In this document: positions 26,805 to 35,428 of the stretch, in pieces
How the letters are laid out: every line of letters starts with the position of its first letter
Position numbering within the stretch: the first letter of the stretch is position 1
The notes under the pieces: generated by a model
What the model saw: only the letters and a program-made list of their open reading frames with translations
What the model was told of the DNA's origin: nothing
The model's database searches: none
NCBI RefSeq assembly: GCF_000422685.1
Contig: NZ_KE383905.1
Location: 124,001-188,000 of the forward strand
Reading direction: 5' to 3'
Length of the DNA stretch: 64,000 nucleotides
Source: Flavobacterium gelidilacus DSM 15343
GTDB lineage: Bacteria; Bacteroidota; Bacteroidia; Flavobacteriales; Flavobacteriaceae
Translations under genes and position numbers: made by a program

Positions 26805-27413
26805 TTATTCTAATTTAGATAAATCAATTTTTTTCATGTATGATTTTAATTCGTCTAATCCCATTTGACTACCTTCTAAAGTTACGTTAAACCGATCTTT
26901 GTGTATAAACGTAATGCTTGAATGTTTGTTGTTAGGATTTGTATCATCCTCTGTTAAGCATTTTATACCGTCAACTGTTTCTGTTTTTTTTGTAGTTGTG
27001 TTTTGAATGGATTCTGATTCCATTGATAATGTTAAATAGGTCATTTGTACCACAGCACTTCCCATTTCTCCAGCACCATCAAAAATAGAGACTTTAACTG
27101 TTTTACCCGATTCATCGCTATAAGCTGCTTCACCAGAACTTAAGCCCATTGCTGCAGTGTTTCCTGCACTGAAACTTGTTCTCTTTAGATCGCCTAAACT
27201 TTCATTTAAAGTTTGTTTATAAACTTCATTTGAAACGGGCTCTAGTTTTTTTAGTTCTTCTATCTTTTTTTCATAATCTTTCATAGCATCAGTTGCTTTG
27301 TTAAGATTTTGAACTCCCTCAATAGCGTCCATTATTCCTGGTTCGCTATTCGCTTCCTCTTTTTTACAAGCGATAATAGAAAGCAAAGAAATTAATACGA
27401 TAATTTTTTTCAT
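26805..27413 (-). CDS. Lipoprotein of unknown function
   Basis: A 202-residue protein with a lipoprotein signal (MKKIIVLISLLSIIAC, Cys16). A helical Lys/Glu segment (about 35-70) and a compact C-terminal domain with FDGAGEMGSAVVQMTYL and KHSSITFIHKDRFNVTLEGSQMGLDELKSYMKKIDLSKLE follow. The latter reminds me of small transposon-unrelated envelope lipoproteins common in Flavobacteriia, without known role. It is monocistronic, with its own terminator. A minus-strand TATCTTTA lies about 25 nt upstream as a possible -7 box. Confidence 0.7.
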   Translation of the reverse strand: MKKIIVLISLLSIIACKKEEANSEPGIMDAIEGVQNLNKATDAMKDYEKKIEELKKLEPVSNEVYKQTLNESLGDLKRTSFSAGNTAAMGLSSGEAAYSDESGKTVKVSIFDGAGEMGSAVVQMTYLTLSMESESIQNTTTKKTETVDGIKCLTEDDTNPNNKHSSITFIHKDRFNVTLEGSQMGLDELKSYMKKIDLSKLE

Positions 27414-27532
27414 TTTTATGATATTTTAAAAATTAAAGATACTAATTTTCAATATTCTAGAATTAAATTATTGTTTTATTTTCATTAAGACTTTGTGAAT
27501 AGACCGAAGTTGTACTGGTTTATTCCTAAAAA

Positions 27533-27579
27533 ATAAAACTCCGGAAACCCGAGCTTTAGCGAATCGACTGGAGTTTTAT
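27533..27579 (-). terminator. Second (distal) terminator hairpin downstream of rpoD
   Basis: Stem ATAAAACTCC / GGAGTTTTAT encloses a 27-nt arm-like loop with an inner CGA/TCG pairing; ATTTTTTAGG follows on the minus strand. Its outer sequence (TAAAAAATAAAACTCCGG) duplicates that of the neighbouring hairpin. Confidence 0.65.
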
Positions 27580-27591
27580 TCTTAAAAAATA

Positions 27592-27616
27592 AAACTCCGG
27601 TAATCAGCCGGAGTTT
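27592..27616 (-). terminator. First (proximal) terminator hairpin downstream of rpoD
   Basis: Perfect 9-bp stem AAACTCCGG / CCGGAGTTT with a 7-nt loop, followed on the minus strand by TTATTTTTTAAG. A further stem, AATAGTC/GACTATT (27637-27653), lies between it and the rpoD stop. Confidence 0.75.
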
Positions 27617-27671
27617 CAATCATCAATCAAAAAACGAATAGTCTAAGACTATTGTTCGCTGTAATTAGGGT

Positions 27672-28535
27672 TTATCCTAAATAAGTTTTTAATATTTTAC
27701 TTCTTGAAGTGTGTTTTAATCTTCTAATAGCTTTTTCTTTAATTTGACGAACACGCTCACGCGTTAAGTCAAAAGTCTCACCAATTTCTTCAAGAGTCAT
27801 TGGGTGTTGGTCGCTTAAACCAAAATATAAACGAACCACATCAGCTTCTCTTGGTGTTAATGTTTCTAAAGCTCTTTCTATTTCTGTTTGTAATGATTCG
27901 TGAATTAATTCTCTATCTGGATTTGGAGATTCACCTGAACGTAAAACGTCATAAAGGTTAGAATCTTCTCCTTCTACAAGAGGTGCATCCATTGATAAAT
28001 GACGACCCGAGTTTTTCATTGACTCTTTTACATCATTAACGGTCATGTCTAGTTCTTTTGCAATTTCTTCAGCAGAAGGTGGTCTTTCATTAGATTGCTC
28101 TAACAAAGCATACATTTTGTTGATTTTGTTGATAGAACCAATTTTATTTAAAGGCAAACGTACAATACGAGATTGTTCTGCCAAAGCTTGTAAGATCGAT
28201 TGACGAATCCACCAAACCGCATATGATATAAATTTAAATCCACGCGTTTCATCGAAACGTTGAGCTGCTTTAATTAAACCTAAGTTTCCTTCGTTAATTA
28301 AATCGGGTAATGTTAATCCTTGGTTTTGATATTGTTTAGCAACAGATACTACGAAACGTAAATTTGCTTTTGTAAGTTTTTCTAGTGCACGTTGGTCACC
28401 AGCTTTTATACGTTGTGCTAATTCTACTTCTTCATCAGCAGTAATTAGGTCAACTTTTCCAATTTCTTGTAAATATTTGTCTAAGGAAGCAGTTTCACGA
28501 TTCGTTACCTGCTTGGTGATTTTTAGTTGTCTCAT
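27672..28535 (-). CDS. rpoD: Primary sigma factor RpoD (Bacteroidetes short form)
   Basis: Housekeeping sigma factor. At 287 residues it lacks the long region 1.1 and non-conserved insert of proteobacterial RpoD, as is usual in Bacteroidetes. It shows region 1.2 ([25 protein letters not shown]), region 2 ([58 protein letters not shown]), region 3, and region 4 with the helix-turn-helix [27 protein letters not shown]. Bacteroidetes promoters (TAnnTTTG) seen in this window are those expected for this factor. It is monocistronic with tandem terminators. Confidence 0.96.
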   Translation of the reverse strand: MRQLKITKQVTNRETASLDKYLQEIGKVDLITADEEVELAQRIKAGDQRALEKLTKANLRFVVSVAKQYQNQGLTLPDLINEGNLGLIKAAQRFDETRGFKFISYAVWWIRQSILQALAEQSRIVRLPLNKIGSINKINKMYALLEQSNERPPSAEEIAKELDMTVNDVKESMKNSGRHLSMDAPLVEGEDSNLYDVLRSGESPNPDRELIHESLQTEIERALETLTPREADVVRLYFGLSDQHPMTLEEIGETFDLTRERVRQIKEKAIRRLKHTSRSKILKTYLG

Positions 28536-28732
28536 TCTTTTTACAGTACTTTTTTATTTGTGTACAGTAGTTATACGCAAGTGTTTCAAAAAAGTTACAA
28601 AAAAGATATTTTTTTTTAATTAAGAATAAAATTTTCTATTTTGTTGTGATGAAAAAGTATTAAGTAGGAGCTGAAATTAGGTTCAATAATATAGAAGGCA
28701 TGTTTAACAGAATTTTAGAAGGCAAAGCAAGG

Positions 28733-29803
28733 TTATTTTCTAATAATAAAACTTAACTCTACACGTCTAGCTTCTTTTTCGTTTATACTTTCATAATCAA
28801 TGCCGTGAAATTGCGATAAAATCCTGCTAGGATGAATTCCCTTTGAAATCAAATAACGCTTTATTACTTCTGTTCTTTTAAATGATAATGCCTGATTATA
28901 TGTTGCATTTCCTCTATTGCTTGCAAAGCCTTTTAAGTATAAATCTAAATTTTCATTAGAATTTAATAATGAAATTATTGAATCAATATTTTCAAATATT
29001 TCTATCTTACTTGAATTGTTATTAAAATATACTTTTTCTTGAAAATCACTAAATTTGCTTTTCAATAGATCGTAATTAGAAATATTATTTTTCATTATAT
29101 AAACCGTATCTGTTTTAGTGTTTAGCTCATTAGGTTTTTGATTGTTGTTTACATAAACTATTTCCTTAATAGCTTTATTTGTTGCAAATAGCGAGTCTAT
29201 TTTTCTTTCTAATCGTTCTATCGCTTTAACATAAGAATCTTTTGAGTCGCTACTATTTGCAACTACAGGTGCAATTGTAGTTTTAGTATTTATTGGTTCT
29301 TTATTTTTAGCTATTTTAGGACTTTTATCGTTGTCTCTTACAACAAGGGCCTTTTCAGATTTATAAATTTCAGTTGGATTTTTGTAAACTTCTTGCGTCT
29401 TGTAGATAGTTTCAGAAGGTCTATAAACAGTATCAGTTCTGTTAACTATTTTTTCCTTAATTTGAATTTCTTTTTCTGGATTTTCAATAATATAAAATTC
29501 TGTACTTGTTTCTTTAGAAATGCTTTTTGATTCAAGTATTTTTGTTAAATACTTTAATTCAGATTCCAAAGCTATAAGTTTTGAATTTACTTCCGTTAAA
29601 TCTACTTCCGATTTTATAGTAGTTACAATATTAGTTTTTTGCGATAACAAGTAATTAGCATCTCTCTTGTCTCTGATTTTCTGAATTAAATTAATTAGAT
29701 TTTCTTCTGAAATTAGTATTTCTCCTTCTGTTACTTTTGATTGACTATTTCCCAAAAAAGAACAAAAAAGAATTATTAAGCTGATTATATTTTTAAATTT
29801 CAT
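28733..29803 (-). CDS. Periplasmic protein with C-terminal OmpA (peptidoglycan-binding) domain
   Basis: A 356-residue protein: signal peptide (MKFKNIISLIILFCSFLGNSQ), a long Lys/Glu/Thr-rich, partly coiled-coil middle (about 30-245), and an OmpA-like domain (about 255-356). In that domain VYFNNNSSKIE, LKGFASNRGNATYNQALSFKRTEVIKRYLISKGI and ARRVELSFIIRK match the family. The usual NxxLSxxRA motif appears as NQALSFKRTE. It binds peptidoglycan and may pair with the divergently encoded double beta-barrel protein at 30241, which has a similarly Lys/Glu-rich tail and no OmpA domain. Confidence 0.82.
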   Translation of the reverse strand: MKFKNIISLIILFCSFLGNSQSKVTEGEILISEENLINLIQKIRDKRDANYLLSQKTNIVTTIKSEVDLTEVNSKLIALESELKYLTKILESKSISKETSTEFYIIENPEKEIQIKEKIVNRTDTVYRPSETIYKTQEVYKNPTEIYKSEKALVVRDNDKSPKIAKNKEPINTKTTIAPVVANSSDSKDSYVKAIERLERKIDSLFATNKAIKEIVYVNNNQKPNELNTKTDTVYIMKNNISNYDLLKSKFSDFQEKVYFNNNSSKIEIFENIDSIISLLNSNENLDLYLKGFASNRGNATYNQALSFKRTEVIKRYLISKGIHPSRILSQFHGIDYESINEKEARRVELSFIIRK

Positions 29804-30240
29804 AATAAATAATTTTTAGACACATTGTAATTAAAAAAGTGCTGTTTTATTAAAATAAACTTTGATTTTTTTAATAATTCGTATTCCAACAATATAATCA
29901 AAAAAATATAATAAAATAATTTTTTTTAATACTGTTTACTAATTGTCAATGTTTTTTTGTATCTTATCAGAACGGAATTGTTTAATTCTAAAGTAGATTT
30001 TGGCTTACGATTATTTCTTACTATGCCAATGATTTCAAATTTTAAATAGAATTGTATTTTTTTTTTCAGAAGAACATAAAGAAATTAAAAATCCTAATCT
30101 TATTCAACAACTTAGAATTCTAAATGCAGCTATTGTAATAAATAATTTAAAACTTATTACTCAATAAATGCTGCAATTATTAATGCTGTTATTGATGATT
30201 CAAGAAAAGTAATTACATATTAATTAAATAAAAACAAAAA
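29804..30240. other. 437-bp divergent intergenic region with possible gene remnant
   Basis: No intact gene. A 33-codon open stretch (30066-30167, +) ends LNAAIVINNLKLITQ. A second in another frame (30164-30223) reads INAAIINAVIDDSRKVITY. The two similar endings could be remains of a decayed gene, or chance. The rest is AT-rich control region for the OmpA-like (-) and beta-barrel (+) genes. Confidence 0.35.
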
Positions 30241-32160
30241 ATGAAAATCAAGTTAACTTTATTATATTTATTAATCTTTTGCAATGTCGCAAATTCACAA
30301 GTAAAAGACATAAGTTTTACAGTGTCACCATTTGCAGACTACACTTTCTGGGATAATAAATCAGGATTAAATGATGGAGCTTTAGTAGGAGGAAAGCTTG
30401 GTTTTGGTTTTGGTGAATACATTGAATTAAGAGCTATTTATGCTCAATCTTTAAATTTAAAAACAAATTTTAATGATTTTGGAATTGCAGGTTTTTCAGA
30501 AGATATGTTTGTAGCACAAGATTTAAAGTTAACACGTTGGGGTGGAGAAATTAAAGCTAATATTGGAAATGGAAGATTAAGTCCCTATATTACAATTGGA
30601 ACTGGAATTCAGAATATTGAATTAGATAACAATACAGATTTTGATCAAGTTTATGCTAATGCAGCAATCGGAATTAAAACCAAGATAACTGATAGAATTG
30701 TATTTACACTAGAAGGTAAAAACACCGCTTTTAACTTTAATTCTGGAAAAAATTTATTAACTGATGGAAATAAAACTGCGTTAGGAGTTTCTGACAGTGA
30801 TTTTTCAACGGAAAGATTGTATAATTGGTCAGCAAATGCTGGGTTACAGTTATACTTAGGAGGAAGGAAACCTGGAACGTTAACAGAACTAGACAAAGCA
30901 TACCTTAACAAGTTTAAAGGTGGTTTTAAAGGGTTACAAATAATTTTTGAACCAAGTATAAACTATATTGCTTTTGATGATAAATCTAATTTTAGAGATA
31001 CTTATTTAATTGGAGGTTATGTTGGTTTAGATTTTAATCAATATACTGGAGTTAGGGCTTTTTTCTTTAGACCTACTCAAGATGATCAAATTTCTATTAA
31101 TTTAGATAGATTTTCTATGTACGGATTAGAGTTTAGAGCAAGATTAAATGATGGAAACGGTGTTACACCTTATTTAATTTTAGGTGGTGGATATTTAAAT
31201 ACACTTAAAGATTATGAAGGTAAAAACGGATTTAACTTTGATAGTCAAGAATTTGCTTCTGCTGGTTTAGGATTAAATATTCCGTTGAGTAAAAATATTT
31301 TGATTACTGGTGGTGCAAGAGGAATGGTTACTTCTGGTAGTAATGTAGAAGATTTGTCTTCTCCAGATAAATTACAAACGCATATTATGTATAATGCAGG
31401 TTTAAAATTGACTTTTGGTAAAAAATCTAAAAGCCCGAATGATGTTTATAACGATCAAGTTAATGATGCTTTAGTAATACAAGATGAAGAAAGTCAAAAA
31501 AAATATACTAAAAAAACAGCTCTTCAAAAAGAGGAAAATGATAAATTGTTAACCGAATTAAAGAAAGGTTATCAAACTAAACTAGATTCTTTGCAGATAG
31601 AATTAGAAATTGCAAAAGCCAATAATGATGTTGCAAAAGCTGTTGAAGTTTTAAAACAGAAAAAGGAAACGGTTAACGCTATTGAAGAAATTAAAAAAGT
31701 AGAAAATATTTCAAAAACAACAGTAGTAGTTACTGATGTAAAAGATACTTTAGAAGTTCAAAAAGTAATTATAAAAGAAGTCAAAGCTACTAAAGTTGAT
31801 GCAAGTCAGCCTAAAGAGTTAATAAAAATGTCTCCAGAAGAATTAGAAATGCTTATTGACAAAATTTTAGATAAAACTGATCCACTTTCAAAAGAAAAAA
31901 GTAGTTCTAACGAAATAGAGTTATTGAATAAAAGAATAGAAATCTTAGAAAAAAAGTTGCTAGAAAAAAATACTACTTCAACTAAAAAGACAACAATTGA
32001 AAAACAAAACATAGAACCTGTTAAGATAACTAGAAAAGTAACTCTTGATACAGAAACTGGTAACGTTACTACGGAAATTATTAAAAGTGATACAGCAAAA
32101 GTTGATAAAACCATTCAAAAAGCAACAATTGTAAAAGACTCAATTAAAAAAAATAATTAG
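30241..32160 (+). CDS. Outer-membrane protein: two tandem beta-barrel domains plus coiled-coil tail
   Basis: The 639-residue protein starts with a signal peptide (MKIKLTLLYLLIFCNVANSQ). Two repeats of an eight-stranded, OmpA/Opa-like barrel follow: about 22-210, starting VKDISFTVSPFADYTFWDNKSGLNDGALVGGKLG, and about 225-395, starting GLQIIFEPSINYIAFDDKSNFRDTYLIGGYVG. Both show the same D(K/N)S..F/L..LIGG pattern and end in FGKK/LGGRK. Residues 400-639 are a Lys/Glu/Thr-rich coiled-coil region. A duplicated barrel on one chain with a long periplasmic tail is unusual. It likely works with the divergent OmpA-domain protein. Confidence 0.75.
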   Translation: MKIKLTLLYLLIFCNVANSQVKDISFTVSPFADYTFWDNKSGLNDGALVGGKLGFGFGEYIELRAIYAQSLNLKTNFNDFGIAGFSEDMFVAQDLKLTRWGGEIKANIGNGRLSPYITIGTGIQNIELDNNTDFDQVYANAAIGIKTKITDRIVFTLEGKNTAFNFNSGKNLLTDGNKTALGVSDSDFSTERLYNWSANAGLQLYLGGRKPGTLTELDKAYLNKFKGGFKGLQIIFEPSINYIAFDDKSNFRDTYLIGGYVGLDFNQYTGVRAFFFRPTQDDQISINLDRFSMYGLEFRARLNDGNGVTPYLILGGGYLNTLKDYEGKNGFNFDSQEFASAGLGLNIPLSKNILITGGARGMVTSGSNVEDLSSPDKLQTHIMYNAGLKLTFGKKSKSPNDVYNDQVNDALVIQDEESQKKYTKKTALQKEENDKLLTELKKGYQTKLDSLQIELEIAKANNDVAKAVEVLKQKKETVNAIEEIKKVENISKTTVVVTDVKDTLEVQKVIIKEVKATKVDASQPKELIKMSPEELEMLIDKILDKTDPLSKEKSSSNEIELLNKRIEILEKKLLEKNTTSTKKTTIEKQNIEPVKITRKVTLDTETGNVTTEIIKSDTAKVDKTIQKATIVKDSIKKNN

Positions 32161-32188
32161 AATTACTTCAAAGTTTAATTTTATTTCA

Positions 32189-32247
32189 CCGCATTTTATA
32201 AAGTTTTTGCAGTTAATTCTGTGTTAATTTTGCAAACTGCGGTTTTT
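32189..32247 (+). terminator. Terminator after the double beta-barrel gene
   Basis: Outer stem CCGCA / TGCGG enclosing TTGCAGTTAA / TTAATTTTGCAAA-type pairing, followed by TTTTT. Confidence 0.6.
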
Positions 32248-32316
32248 AAGTTAAATATAAATCGTTATATTATCCTAAATTTAAAGAATAAAAACCCTTA
32301 AAATAAAACAAAAAAA

Positions 32317-32988
32317 ATGAAATTCAATATTATATTAAATAAAGCAACAACAGTTGAAGAAATTGAAAATTACTGGACAAATCAAGATTATGTTAATCTT
32401 TTACAGTTATTTAATTTTCCAGATGCAAACACTATTAAGCCTGAAAATTTAAGAGAAATGCTTTTTATGGCCATTGCAGATTTTGAACCTAATGAAGCTG
32501 CAGAAATTGTTTTAGCCTACAAACTTTCTGAAAATTTAAACGAAGGTCAAATTGCACAAATATCAAATGATATGTTGATTGATAAAGTGTGTGAAGAATA
32601 TCCAGAAATAGATTTGCATTATCATTTATATAGCGTTAATCAGTTGTTGTTTAAAGCTTACAACGGAAAATTCTTGAATTGTAAAGCAACAGTTGTAGAT
32701 TTTTCAATTACTTCTTTAGATGGTTTTGAAGATGAGATTACAAAAGAGATCGTTTTAAAATCTTTTAACAACGGAATTTCAGATAGAAATGTAATCAAAA
32801 GATTGTTTTCTGATCAAATGAATACAGAAGAATCCTTTGAACAAGCTGAAGATATTTTATGGGAATTAAATAAAAAAGACGCTCATAATTTTACATTCAT
32901 AACTTCTGAATATTGGTTAGATAAAGATGAATTAGTAGCTTCAGAATTTGAAGGAGAATGTCAGCTTACAGAAGACGAAGAAGAGTAG
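32317..32988 (+). CDS. Acidic cytoplasmic protein of unknown function
   Basis: A 223-residue protein with no signal peptide, no membrane helix and a very acidic end (GECQLTEDEEE). It begins MKFNIILNKATTVEEIENYWTNQDYVNLLQLFNFPDA and is mostly helical by composition. I recognise no motif. It is monocistronic, flanked by two terminators, so context gives no clue to its role. Confidence 0.65.
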   Translation: MKFNIILNKATTVEEIENYWTNQDYVNLLQLFNFPDANTIKPENLREMLFMAIADFEPNEAAEIVLAYKLSENLNEGQIAQISNDMLIDKVCEEYPEIDLHYHLYSVNQLLFKAYNGKFLNCKATVVDFSITSLDGFEDEITKEIVLKSFNNGISDRNVIKRLFSDQMNTEESFEQAEDILWELNKKDAHNFTFITSEYWLDKDELVASEFEGECQLTEDEEE

Positions 32989-33003
32989 TAATTTTACTCT
33001 GTT

Positions 33004-33038
33004 AAAAAAGCCTCATTTTAACGAATGAGGCTTTTTTT
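33004..33038 (+). terminator. Bidirectional terminator between convergent genes
   Basis: AAAAAAGCCTCATT / AATGAGGCTTTTTTT, perfect stem with a 6-7 nt loop. A-run on the left and T-run on the right allow termination in both directions. Confidence 0.85.
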
Positions 33039-33064
33039 ATTTCAATTCAATACTAACTGATTTA

Positions 33065-35296
33065 TTATTTAATCTGTTTTCCTTTTAAAGTATTGACAAA
33101 TAAAATAGTTCCAAGTTTATCGTATAAATTAAAAGCTTCAATTCCTTTTGATTTGATAGAACTTTCGTGAAAACCTAAAATAGTCAAATCAGCATATTTT
33201 GAAGTTTCATTTATTAATTCAATTTTGTCTACTGTTTCGTCAATTGGAATAACAATTATGTTTTTAGAAGAAATTGGCAATCTTCCAGAAGATGTTAATT
33301 CTATTAAATTTGCTTTTTCTTCGTCAATATTTTCTTTGTTTACGGCTGCGAATATTTTAATTTCAGCACCTTTCCAGTCTTTGTGGCCTAAAATTATGTA
33401 AGAAAGAAGAATCATTAAATTGGCATTTTCGTAATCTTCTTTCTTAATCCAAACATGAATCTCGTTTTTATACCCAAATCCTTTATCAGAACTAGCCAAA
33501 ATGCATAAATCATAATTTGCACTTTGTATAAGTTTATAGTTGTCAATTACATCTTCTAACCATTCCGTTGTTCCTTTTTTAAATTCGAACATCATCATAT
33601 TGTTTGAATGTCCAGAAATTCCCGGTTGTTGAATAGCTTGAACAATTGCATTTGTATTAGAAGGAGAAATTATTGTTTCTAAAAATACATTTGAATTAGT
33701 ATTGTTCGCTATTTTAATTAGTTTTTCTAATTTTTCATCAGCCACTTCTTTAGAATGTTTAGAAAAATAATCTTTTTCATAATGAATATAAGTTCCAAAA
33801 CCATATCGGTCAGAAATCCATTTCATCATTTCAAAGGCTGTCAATCGTTCAAAAGAATCTTTAGATAAACATAAAACACCTGGACGCCAATAATCATCAG
33901 ATTTTTCTTTGTCCGTTTTTTGAAGAAATACTTGCAAGTTTCTACTAAATTGATGAATTACTCCTTGAAATATATTAGCCATTCCTTTTTTTGATTCATT
34001 TTTGTGTGTGATGTAGAAGTAAATTCCAACCATCAATAAAATAGAGGCAATAGCATAAACCGTATTGATTTTAAACATTAAGTATACACACAAAATCGCA
34101 CCCATTAAAGACAAGTACCATTTCGATTTAAACGAAGGACGATAAGCTGGATCCGCTGCAAAATGTTGCATAAATGATATTAAGCATAAAGAACCGTATG
34201 TTACCATAAAAAACATCGAAATTACTTCGGCAACGGCATTTACATCACCCATCATAACAAAAATCAATGCAATTACACTGGTTAGAATTGTAGCGTTTCT
34301 TGGTTCGTTCTTATTTGGTGTTCCTTTGGCAACCCATTTGTTTACAGAATCTCTTGGAAAAACATCATCGCTACCAATAGCTTGTAAAGTTCTTGGAGCA
34401 ACCATGAATGATCCTAGTGCAGACGAAATCGTTGCTGCAGCTAATCCTAAAGGAATAATTGGTCCCCAATAAGCAATTTTACTCATTACTAATTGGTCGT
34501 TGATTAAATCGTCTGGTGAAGCAGAGTAAGAAAGTTTTAAAGCGATAAAAACATAAATTACCATTCCAATAATAGTTGCTGCTAAAGTACCCATTGGAAT
34601 AGATTTTTTTGGGTCTTTTAAATCTCCGGATAAACCTACACCAGCTGTCATACCTGTAAAAGCTGGAAATATAATAGCAAAAACAGCAAATATTCCAACT
34701 TTTGAATCTACATTTTTGAATAATAACGAACTGTCGAATGTGGTTGAGTAATCTGTAGTTCCGAAAAAGAACATTACTAATGAAACAAATAATATAGCTA
34801 CAACAACATATAATGCTTTCATACCTAAATCAGCACCTTTTGTAACCATAAGACCGATTAATAATAATAAAGCAGGAACACTAAATAATCTATTATCATA
34901 AATTGTATATCCAAATTCAGATTCTACCCAAGGCTTAATTGCTTCAAAAGATTCGGCAAATGCAATGATGTAGAAGGCTACACTAATAGCTTGAGAAAGG
35001 TATAATGCAATACCGATAGAAGCTCCAATGTTTACACCAAATGAACGTGAGATAATAAAATATTCACCACCACCTTCAACTTTTTGGTTGGTGGCAATTT
35101 CTGCCAAAGCCATGGCTGTTGGTATAGTTACCATGTGAGCAACAAATATAATTAACAGAGTACCTGCAAATCCAACTTCTCCAACGGCATAACCAAAACG
35201 TAAGAACATAACTGCTCCAAGTATTGTAGAAATAGCTGTTAAAAAAACGGGTAAAGTTCCAAAATTGGCTTTTAAGTTTTGTAGGTTTTTTTGCAT
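33065..35296 (-). CDS. APC-superfamily transporter, SLC12 (cation-chloride cotransporter)-like
   Basis: The 743-residue protein has about twelve membrane helices (residues 15-430) starting FGTLPVFLTAISTILGAVMFLRFGYAVGEVGFAGTLL, a sequence strongly like the first helices of NKCC/KCC transporters. GVGLSGDLKDPKKSIPMGTL is the conserved intracellular APC loop. The remaining 300 residues are a soluble C-terminal domain, as in SLC12 proteins. Likely substrates are Cl- with Na+/K+; amino acids cannot be excluded. It stands alone. No signal of transfer was seen. Confidence 0.85.
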   Translation of the reverse strand: MQKNLQNLKANFGTLPVFLTAISTILGAVMFLRFGYAVGEVGFAGTLLIIFVAHMVTIPTAMALAEIATNQKVEGGGEYFIISRSFGVNIGASIGIALYLSQAISVAFYIIAFAESFEAIKPWVESEFGYTIYDNRLFSVPALLLLIGLMVTKGADLGMKALYVVVAILFVSLVMFFFGTTDYSTTFDSSLLFKNVDSKVGIFAVFAIIFPAFTGMTAGVGLSGDLKDPKKSIPMGTLAATIIGMVIYVFIALKLSYSASPDDLINDQLVMSKIAYWGPIIPLGLAAATISSALGSFMVAPRTLQAIGSDDVFPRDSVNKWVAKGTPNKNEPRNATILTSVIALIFVMMGDVNAVAEVISMFFMVTYGSLCLISFMQHFAADPAYRPSFKSKWYLSLMGAILCVYLMFKINTVYAIASILLMVGIYFYITHKNESKKGMANIFQGVIHQFSRNLQVFLQKTDKEKSDDYWRPGVLCLSKDSFERLTAFEMMKWISDRYGFGTYIHYEKDYFSKHSKEVADEKLEKLIKIANNTNSNVFLETIISPSNTNAIVQAIQQPGISGHSNNMMMFEFKKGTTEWLEDVIDNYKLIQSANYDLCILASSDKGFGYKNEIHVWIKKEDYENANLMILLSYIILGHKDWKGAEIKIFAAVNKENIDEEKANLIELTSSGRLPISSKNIIVIPIDETVDKIELINETSKYADLTILGFHESSIKSKGIEAFNLYDKLGTILFVNTLKGKQIK

Positions 35297-35374
35297 AGTA
35301 TAATTTATGTTCTGTGAAGTATAAGATTTTGATCGAAAGTAACAATTTTGATAAAAGTAATTAAAATAAAAATA

Positions 35375-35410
35375 AAAAGGTCAATTTCTTTTATTTGAAA
35401 TTGACCTTTT
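35375..35410 (-). terminator. Terminator of the DUF4249/TonB receptor operon
   Basis: Perfect stem AAAAGGTCAATTTC / GAAATTGACCTTTT, 8-nt loop; minus-strand continuation TATTTTTATTTT. It lies 19 nt past the last gene of the seven-gene operon. Confidence 0.8.
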
Positions 35411-35428
35411 CTATTAATGAAGAAGTTT

